Origin: Cricetomys ansorgei
Lineage: Eukaryota; Chordata; Mammalia; Rodentia; Nesomyidae
Reading direction: 5' to 3'
NCBI GenBank assembly: GCA_026225945.1
Contig: JAMJFZ010000770.1
Span: 3,844,001 to 3,908,000 of the forward strand
DNA: 64,000 nucleotides
In this document: positions 56,060 through 64,000 of the stretch, piece after piece
Numbering within the stretch: the first letter of the stretch is position 1
How the letters are laid out: every line of letters starts with the position of its first letter
The notes under the pieces: model-generated
What the model saw: only the letters and a program-made list of their open reading frames with translations
What the model was told of the DNA's origin: nothing
Database searches by the model: none
Program-made: the position numbers and the translations under genes

Positions 56060-56109
56060 TGGGTTCATTTCATCCAGTCAAGTTGATAACTAAAACCAAC
56101 CATCACAGA
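56060..56109 (-). mobile_element. MaLR-type LTR end fragment, antisense
   Basis: 'catccagtcaagttgataac' and 'taaaaccaaccatcaca' are the reverse of a MaLR 5' end. Confidence 0.6.
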
Positions 56110-56127
56110 AGCCTCCGTAGATGATGT

Positions 56128-56380
56128 GGTGTTTACTTTTCTATTGCTGTGATAAAACACCATGTCTAAAAGTAACTTGGGGAGGAAAGGATTTATTTCA
56201 TCAAAGAGCACTGTAGTCTATAATCCAGGGAAGTAAGGGCAAGCCCTGACAGAGAGGCTACGGAGGGTGCTGCTTATTGACCTGCTCCTCAGCCTACTTT
56301 CTTATAGCTTGCAGGGCTACTAGCCTATGAGTGGTACTGCCCACAATGGACTGGGCCCTCCCACATTAACAGTCTACAGA
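56128..56380 (-). mobile_element. MaLR (ORR1-like) LTR, antisense
   Basis: 'ttctattgctgtgataaaac', 'accatgtctaaaagtaactt', 'ggggaggaaaggatttattt', 'tactttcttatagcttgcag', 'tactgcccacaatggactgg', 'gccctcccacattaac'. Clear match; the 5' part of the LTR is missing. Confidence 0.82.
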
Positions 56381-56684
56381 CATCACCAACTTAGTACAAC
56401 AATCTTTTCCAGTTACTTACACCCTTTCTTAGGGTCTGTGGCTATTCCAGGCAATTATCAAACCCAGACAGGAGTTCTTGAGGAAATTAATGCTTGGACA
56501 CATTATATCTGGTCAGAAATGAGGCCTTACCTAGTGGGATCTGTGCACAGTTAGCATCAGAAACCTGATACTAGAAAGTTCCAAAACTACCCCCATCACT
56601 ACTGTCAAATGTGTCTACTAAGGGGACTCTAAGGACAGTGCAGAGTCCTCAACATAGATCAGAGCAAGAATTAGCCACAGTGAC
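56381..56684. other. Unique non-coding sequence
   Basis: Nothing recognised. Confidence 0.35.
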
Positions 56685-56875
56685 CAAATCCAACCTACTA
56701 CAGTTTTGCAAATAAAGTTTTATTGAAACACAGCCACAATTTGAAAGCTATAGCTGCTTTCAAATGAAAACAGCAGAGTGAAGCAGTTGCAAAAGAGATG
56801 GTGTGTCCGCCCAAAGCTTAGATAATTGTTCTTTCCAATTGTAAATATAAAATGCAAAATGTTAGCAACCCCCAT
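56685..56875 (+). mobile_element. hAT-Charlie-type non-autonomous DNA transposon fragment
   Basis: Recognisable core: 'ccaaatccaacctactacag', 'caaataaagttttattgaaa', 'cacagccacaatttgaaagc', 'tatagctgctttcaaatgaa', 'agcagttgcaaaagagatgg', 'gcccaaagcttagataattg', ending 'aaaatgttagcaaccccc'. Only the right terminal repeat region is recognisable. Ancient mammalian element. Confidence 0.75.
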
Positions 56876-58440
56876 CTCAGAAGAACCAGTGTTACCCAAG
56901 GCACTGGTGTAACCTCCAGTTCCCTTTAAAAGTCACTGTTTTGTTTGAAGGCTCAGATACATGTCCTACAATTTTATATGTCCATGTGTTTGTATTTTAA
57001 AAGAAGTGGTTTTAAAACTACTAGCCCTTCAGTTAATAAAATACATAATAAAATACATGCTCCAAATATGGGTCAAACTGGTTTCAGAAGAACCACTTAC
57101 AGCAACAGGTTCTGCTTGGTTGGTTAGCAAGAGGGAGTCTCCATGCCTCTTAAAGCGTGGTTCCAGTGTGTGAGATGAAAGGCTGGGGTGTGGCTGGGGC
57201 TGAGTACCTGGAGGTTGGTACACGTATCAGCAGTTGTGTGCTTGCAGCTCTAGAGAAGAGGATGAGAAGGTGGGGCAGAACCACACAGTGGGCACATGCA
57301 CTGATCAGAATGCTCTTGGTTACACTCATGCACTATGGGCAGTTGTTTCCAGTTGTTAGCCAGGGCTTCTCTTGCCTTGCTAGTTCTGAACTCCAAAACC
57401 CTGGTTCCAATACAGCATGTTCTGCTGTGCTCTGTGGCCCTAGGATGTTGCTACTTACTTGACCTCAATGAAAATAACTTACTTACAAACTACGTTCAAA
57501 GTTGCTACAAACTTCAAGACTACTGAAGAAGTGGGGTCCCAAGGCATGATATCTGTACCAGGTTTACCCTTGATTTTCCTTATTTTATATTTTATATATT
57601 ATATTTAGAAAATGGATCTACAGGTAAGGTACAGAGAAGAAGAAAAAAAAAAGCACTGGTCTAAGAGCTCTAACTCAAACACAGAGATAGAGAAATAACA
57701 AAACTGAGTGAGCCAAACAAGGCTCGGGGAGGGCAGGGCCTGGAGTGAACTGCCAGAATGTAAACATTTTTAAATCAGATGCCCATGAGATCTGACCATG
57801 TGGAATGACCAAGTTAGTGTGTCCAAAAATTACATCATTTCCAGCAAATATGGAATTTTATGTGCCTATTTTTCAGTTATTAGGCATCTTTGGGCCAATA
57901 GATTTCTATCTGAGAAGCAACAGCAGCTTGTGTCACAGATAGCAGTCTGCAACCCTTGGCTTAAGCTTTGCTTTGGAAAAGACCAGCCCGCAAAGAGCTG
58001 CTGTACTCCCTAAATGCTTTCCATTGGCACAGTGCAAACCACAAGAAACCCTGAGAAGCACAGAAGTGGTTGTTTCTCAGTTCCAGTCCAGATCAGATGT
58101 GTGGACCAGGACAGCATCTGTGCCTTTAAGCAGGCTCCTGAACTTATTTGGGAAAACAGCAACTTCAAGAAACCAGGTGACTTGCGGGGAGGAGGAAGGG
58201 AGGGCTCTACAGGTGAAAGTCTCCGCAGACATAAATGGCAAAGGGGGCCACAGCAGGGTGCCATCCCGTTTGCTGGGAACAGCAGAGTTACCCAGTGTTA
58301 TGGCCCATGGGATATCCCTGCAGGTCTTATAAACAGCCCAGAGCTGTGGCTGGCCCAGAAAGCCCAGACCCCCTCTACTAAGGGAGGTGACGAATGGCCA
58401 CCTTCCATCTCTGTTCATCACTGTGCAGATGAAGAACGTG
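56876..58440. other. Unique non-coding sequence
   Basis: No gene or repeat recognised. AT-rich at 57575-57615. Frames of 119, 123 and 163 codons at 57973-58505 overlap in several frames and both strands, without domain features. Confidence 0.4.
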
Positions 58441-58790
58441 AGCCCCATCAGAGAGGAGCGGGCACCAGGGCCCGCGGCTGTCGAGCAGGATCATTAATAA
58501 GATAGATGTTCCTAATGGCTCCAAGAAGGATCATGGAGCTACTCATTATGGGGGGTTGAGATCGCTAATTATTTCTTTCTCTGCAGCTGTCACTCGTTGC
58601 GCCCACCAGAACCACAGGGCACCAGTGGTTGTCCTTCTCCCATAACCGAAAGGGGGCCACCAGCAGGCATGGTCAGCCTGGACCCTGGGGCTATGGGGCA
58701 AAATGTTCTTCCGGCATTAAATACTTATTAAAGTTGATTAGAGCTCAACGCACCATAAAATCTCTCTCAAGTCAGTGAAATGCCTTTGGC
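58441..58790. promoter_or_regulatory. Candidate conserved enhancer island
   Basis: Repeat-free stretch mixing a GC-rich patch (58461-58485, with CCCGCGG) and homeodomain-like sites: ATTAAT at 58493-58498 and TAATTA at 58566-58571, plus 'cattaaatacttattaaagt' at 58715-58734. The texture resembles conserved non-coding elements near developmental regulators. No conservation data available here. Confidence 0.38.
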
Positions 58791-61169
58791 TACAGACAAG
58801 CTCTCACCTCACCCAGTTCTGTCCAAAAGGAACTCTGGGGCAGTATTGGAAGAATTAGAGGAGGCTTGAAGAGGAGAGTACAATATTCAAGATTAGAAGG
58901 TGGGGAGGTAGATTTGGAGTGTTTGCGGGGGGGATGCAGCAGAGCTGGGAAAGAGGGAGTCTGGGATAAAGGAGAGTGGGTAGACTCTGGTGGGGTGGGA
59001 AGGCTGTCAAGAGTATTTTTAGGGATACTATTACCCTGGCCCTAAAAATATGAGCCGTGGCTTGCTTTACACACCATCTAGACCCTATTTACATTTCAGA
59101 GCAAACAGCATATTGTTTTCATCAGGGGGAAATAAGCACTCATGTTTACCTTATGTTTCCTTCAAAATATTTGCATTTCAAAGCCTTCTGAGCTTCAGGT
59201 TTCAGAGCTGTAGAAACACAGCACCTGGGCACTTCCCAGATGGGCTGCATTTCCAGCAGAAATCCATGCCACCCAACCAGGATGGCAGCGTCCCTTCCTG
59301 CCCCGCCCCCCCAACAAAGGTCAGCCCCCTTCAGGACTACAACACATCTCTCAGGGATGCTGAATTGGGACCAAAGCTGGCAGCCAGATGAGAGATGGGA
59401 GGGCCAGGCTTCCAGTCAGAGCTGGCAAAGCTGTGTGGAGTTCTGCTCATAGGTCTTCCTGGTGGGTATTGTTTTGGCTTCCTTGAGGAGTCCGTGTGCG
59501 GATTGGCATGGCCCTTGGGAACTGTCAAAGGAAAGAGGCAACAGGCATCCCAGGAATCCTTGGGGAGAAGCTCTGACAGAGGCAGAAACCAAGAAGATAG
59601 AGTAGTGATCCCAGGCCAGAGGCTGTACCTTAGTCCCTTCTTCTTGCCCCCAACATTCATTTGTTCACCAAATTATTACAGAAGGTCCAACAAATGCAGC
59701 ACCTGGGTGGACAGGGGCCACCAAGACAAACAAGCTAATTTATCTCACACTCTGAGCCAACCACTTCTCTTGATTGAACATCAGAACTGATGAACAAGAA
59801 TTTAGAAGGCTCAGGACCCAGGCCACACTCTGGACCACTTAGAGATAGTCTCTGTAGTCCAGGCAATTTGAGATTCTGACATATAGCCAACTTCGAGAAC
59901 CAGATACAAGTATTTCAAATCTATGAATTCACTTCTCTGGCACTGTCCTGAGGCAAGGAAGAATGAGCCAACACACACCCAGGCCCCTTCTCAGTAATGG
60001 GGCACAAGGATGTTGACTCCACCCAGGCAGAGAAGCAAAAGAGAGCTTTCAAAACTGTTCTCTTAGAAGCTCCACTATAGAGTCATCTGATGGCCAATCA
60101 CAATGCTTGGGAACCTCCTGACGCTCAGAAAGGAAACATCACCAACCTTTGGCTTTCTCCACTCTAGAGGTCAAGCAACCCATGCTGCACTGTCTCGGCC
60201 CCAGCCTGAGTTAAGATTCTGGTGGAGAAGATGCCTTGGGGAGTCTGGCTGGAGCACCAGAGAAGGTTTGCCTTCAAGTGTGTGGAGAGAGCACCTTTCA
60301 CCCTCTCCAGCCGGCTCAGCCACCTTTTGAAGTGCTGACATTAGGAACTGCTGACACCATCTTGTGACTGTGAGAAAAAGCCTGAGGGAATTATAGATCC
60401 TGACAGAGACAGAGGCACCTGCCCTGGAGCACCATCCCTCCCAATGTCTGGTTCGGTTCAAGGGGGAGCTGAGGCTCACAGGTATTCAGTTGCATGCACC
60501 TGCACCGATTAGAGTGAGTACGAAATAACAGCACAAGATAAAGCTTATTTCTCTCTCATATAAAAGAAGTCTGAAGATAAGCAATCTGGAATGACTGTGG
60601 ATCAGGGAAGAAGTGACTTTCAAGTCACCAGAGAACCAAGCACCTTTTCTCTTTCTACTCTGTCTTTCTTAACACCCTTGGCTCAAAGAGTTCCAGCATC
60701 AGTTTGCAGTTCAGTTTACAGGAAGGAGAAGTAGAAAAATCATGCATCCTTTCTTCTTAGGATACTTCCCAAAAGCTTTTCCATCTGCATGCTGTGGACT
60801 GGAACTTAGTGACACCACTATACCTAGCTGCAGGCGAGCCTGGGAACCATGTTTGTTATGGGCATCCATGAGTCTAAGCAACATAAGAGACCCTGTAGAT
60901 AAGGAAGAAAGGAAGAAAGATGCTTGGGACCCAGACCCAGTCTCTGCCACATCAGAGACCACCCTCATTATGGAAGCAGTAGGTTGATACCTGGGCAGAA
61001 GGGTGATAGAGAAGGAACATAAAGCAACTAGGCTCAGAAATGTAGAACATACAAGACTGCCAGCTTGGACAAAGGCCCAGAGGGAGAAGAGAGACCCTCT
61101 GATAACTAAAAGATGCCACATGACTAACTAGACACCAGGAACATGTGGCTGATAGGTGAATCAGGACCA
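58791..61169. other. Mostly unique non-coding sequence
   Basis: No gene or clear repeat recognised; G-rich at 58915-59000. Frames up to 136 codons occur on both strands without domain features. Confidence 0.4.
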
Positions 61170-61325
61170 ATGTCCAGAGAACAAGCCACGGAGGACCTTG
61201 TTACCACACTGAGGGACCTGGACTTCATTCTAAGAGACACCCACCAGAAGGAAAGTGATGTGACCAGGGTTGCAGGTTAGAAAATGCAGTCATGTTGCAA
61301 GGCATAGGCTAGGCTACTGGAGGCA
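61170..61325 (+). mobile_element. Ancient interspersed repeat, family uncertain
   Basis: 'ggaggaccttgttaccacac', 'ctggacttcattctaagaga', 'gaaagtgatgtgaccagggt' resemble a repeat common in mammals, which I cannot name with confidence. Confidence 0.4.
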
Positions 61326-62940
61326 GAAACAGAAAGGGTACGGGCTTGAGGCGCTGCACAGATCCTGTGTCTCACCAGGAGGCAGATGAGGGATGCTGGA
61401 GGGGTGCTCCTCTGAGTGAGGACTTGTCTGCAGGGACTGAAAGCCTTAACAGAACCTAAAGCAACAGGCTGCTTCCTTCATCATGAAAACCTTACGGAAC
61501 ATTGGCTTTATCAAAGCCTAGTTACTGTGCCTAGTGTTGGATCTAATTTATACTCAAGCACCCAGTTATTTCTTCCCCGTGGAGACCAGCACAACCTCAG
61601 GACAAAACTTGGCACATACTCACTCTCAGGAGTGAGTTCTTCCTTTTGAACCACCTTCACTGACTAGGGCAGAGGCCTTTTGACTCTAGTCTGACACAAG
61701 CCTCACTGTTTCTTACTAGCCAATTGCACCCCTGAAGTGGTTACCTGAGAGCTTGCCATTCTTTGACAAACTGATCTGAACTTCTCCTGAACTGCTTGCA
61801 GAGGCACACTTGAACCAGGGATCTGAGTCACTTGCCATGTGTGCCCCCAGCGCATGGCCAGTGAGTCTGAGGGCCCTGTGTGAGTGCCAAACACACTTTC
61901 CTCAACTCAGCAAACATTAACTAATTCAACATTGATATTTGGTGACCCCTGATGATGTGCATTTATCAGTTCACCAGGATGCACTAACGCTTGCTGGTTT
62001 TTCCCTGGGGCCTCCTGAACATGGTCCACATAACCCTTCAACATGGGCCAATGAATACACGTTGCTTTCAAGGGCAGACGGCTACAGACTTGCATTTCCC
62101 AAGTCAGGACTCATCTCTGAGTCAGCACAGGCTATATTGGTAGTAGCCTGGTGGCTCATTTACACCTGAAATCTGGAATAAAGGGGTCTCCTGAACTTCT
62201 GTGAAGGACTCCAAGCAGAATGGGATCTGAAGAGGACATCTTCTCAGGACATTCAACTCATCTGCCCTCTGGCAAGTGACAGAACTAATGTTAGGAGACG
62301 AGCTTGTGGATCCTAGGTCACCAGGCTGACAGGGCCAAGGCCAGTGTTATTCTAATGTACCACTCATCTTCTGATGGAGAAGAGAAAGCCAGTGTAGGTC
62401 CGATAAACAAAAGGGTACAGTAAGGACATCAGCCACACAGGGGACAGCAGCCCCTCACTAAGGTCCTCTACTGTTGACCCCGGAGTGAGGCCAGAACATG
62501 AACAATTCATCTCCCAAACACTACCGGGCGAACTCAGGCGAGGTCATAATCTAGGAGCTGATCAAAACTATTAGAGGCAAAAGCCAGAGGCACACGTCTC
62601 TGGTGGCTGATCCCCTAGCTAGGGTCAAGGCTACTTACTACCTTAGACTTACCCTCTGACCCCCTCTGTTATCTGGGAGGCAGCTCTGGGGGCTAGGCAT
62701 GATGAGTGGAACCCTACCCTCTACCACCTTGCCTCCAGATTCAGGATTTATGTAAAGATCACTAGGAGCTCTCGAAGGGTGGTAAACGATGGCAGGCCAG
62801 ACAGGCAGGAGAGAGGCCGAGAATGGGATTCTTTGTTTAAGGACGGCACGAGCAGCGCATAGGCAAGCCCAGGAGAAGCATGTCATTTTGCTGGAAATGC
62901 GATTTTCCCTAACAAGTACAGAACCCTACATGACATGTTG
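61326..62940. other. Unique non-coding sequence
   Basis: No gene or repeat recognised. Confidence 0.4.
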
Positions 62941-63013
62941 AAAAGTGTATCTCTTTGAGAAGCTGCTCTGTATCTCAGAGGCATCGTCGGTACAGCGCCC
63001 GTGTAATGTGGCA

Positions 63014-63027
63014 GTTGCCATGGCAAC
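63014..63027. promoter_or_regulatory. Perfect palindromic RFX X-box
   Basis: GTTGCCATGGCAAC is a full 14-bp palindrome that matches the RFX-family consensus (two inverted half-sites). It lies in a locally CpG-enriched, repeat-free stretch (about 62980-63160 has several CG dinucleotides, unusual in this window). RFX proteins regulate ciliary and MHC-II genes through such sites; nothing here shows which gene would be controlled. Confidence 0.6.
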
Positions 63028-63189
63028 ACCTCGTTTTCCATAGACAGGAAATCAGAGTGGCTAAGTCGATTGAGAGGACCCAAATAACATCTCACAGGCA
63101 GGCTGAGATGCCGCTTCGGCTTTTGTATTCGCGGTGCCTGGGGTGCCGTTGTGGGGCAAGTAGCATATTATATGTGTTTCACAGAGAAT

Positions 63190-63320
63190 TCCCAAGGTAA
63201 TGTTCAGAGCCTGCTCATTGGTCAGAGGCTAGGAGATAATGGGATTTGCCCAAAGCCACCTAGAAAGGTAGTGACAGGGCCAGTGTGGCCAGACTCCCAC
63301 CTCCTCGGGCAGACAGTGCT
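63190..63320 (-). mobile_element. MIR SINE fragment, antisense
   Basis: 'gggatttgcccaaagccacc', 'tagaaaggtagtgacagggc', 'ggccagactcccacctcc' follow the antisense MIR core. Confidence 0.6.
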
Positions 63321-64000
63321 CATGGCAGGGGTGACACTGACCATCATTCTCTTCCCTCTAGTGTCTTCAACCTGACTGTTTCTATTATTTTTCTACTTGC
63401 CCTGAAGATAGATAGAGCCCTCAGGAGCAGGCAAGAGCAGCCACGTTAAGTCCAGCATCTCCCCCTCAGACATGGACTGCCCTCCATGTGTGTCTGTTGA
63501 CACACTTGTTTCCAACATGCAATTCGTAGCACAGAGAATGAGCCTTCCCAGAGAAGGGGCACTTTGTACCACGGTGTAGTGCTAAATTGGTACAGACCCC
63601 TAAGGGCCTTCTAAGTATAAGAACCATGCATGGCCTCGTCACACTAGAGCCTGGCATGGTCTCACAAAGGTGAATTGCTGAACTCAGCGTGAACCCACAT
63701 GGGCATATATCCATGTACACACATGGACTATAGCCACAGTTCTGCTGTGGAATCCTCATGCACGCTCTCTCCCTTGGCACAGGGCAGTGTGGTCTATGAT
63801 GGATGGAGGCAGAATCCTCAACGCAAGCAGCCTAGTTTGTTCACCATGGAACCTTACGCTAACACAGTTGGCCCCAGCGTCCTCTGATTTCCTACTTTCC
63901 CCACACCCCATGTTGTCCAGAGCTCCCCAACAGGGCTTTTTGTTGTAAACTTCATCCTCCATCCAGGAGGGTGCTGGCAGCCAACTCAGGGCAGGAGCAA
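63321..64000. other. Unique non-coding sequence
   Basis: No gene or repeat recognised up to the window end. Confidence 0.4.

Noticed and set aside
57973..58505. Overlapping frames of 119, 163 (plus) and 123 codons (minus)
   Set aside because: Three frames open over the same DNA indicate low stop density, not a gene; no recognisable domain.

Overview
This is non-coding mammalian nuclear DNA from a muroid rodent (mouse, rat, hamster or vole lineage; species not resolved). The lineage call rests on rodent-restricted repeats: B1, B2 and B3 SINEs, ID and B1+ID composite elements, MaLR-type LTRs, rodent L1 non-coding sequence, and many long CA/GA/CTTT/TCC microsatellites. Beneath these lies an older layer shared by placental mammals (MIR, L2, ancient L1, a Tigger and a hAT relic). 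The SINEs and LTRs are visibly diverged; I saw no young full-length L1 and no intact retroviral gene.

I found no protein-coding gene, coding exon, tRNA, rRNA or other structured RNA gene that I can support. Open frames are short, and the longest lie in low-complexity repeats. The window is best read as intergenic or deep-intronic sequence with possible regulatory islands.

Layout. 1-6.1 kb: unique sequence with a B3 SINE and GA/CT/CA repeats. 6.1-10.2 kb: repeat-dense, with a MaLR fragment, a probable ERV solo LTR, SINEs, a GGAA tract, an L1 in pieces with one piece flipped, and a TCC tract of about 550 bp. 10.2-12.4 kb: unassigned. 12.4-14.4 kb: a long rodent L1-like repeat split by an LTR. 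14.4-19.2 kb: mostly unique. 19.5-25.7 kb: one very old L1 (ORF1, spacer, ORF2) broken up by at least four LTRs and several SINEs. 25.7-29.9 kb: mostly unique with MIR, L2 and B3. 30.0-30.5 kb: candidate conserved developmental enhancer. 30.5-45 kb: mostly unique with scattered SINEs and a CTTT satellite with an 84-bp higher-order period. 45.1-45.7 kb: Tigger transposon relic. 45.8-51.3 kb: SINEs, L2, LTR and a 1.5 kb L1 3' end. 51.3-57 kb: MIR/L2/B3/LTR/hAT fragments and a second AT-rich enhancer candidate near 54.2 kb. 58.4-58.8 kb: a third enhancer candidate. 63.0 kb: a perfect palindromic RFX X-box.

Repeat families are assigned by eye against remembered consensus sequences, so boundaries are approximate and subfamily names tentative. 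The signals most worth checking are the three enhancer-like islands, the X-box, the Tigger relic, the probable ERV LTR, and the layered L1 and LTR insertions.
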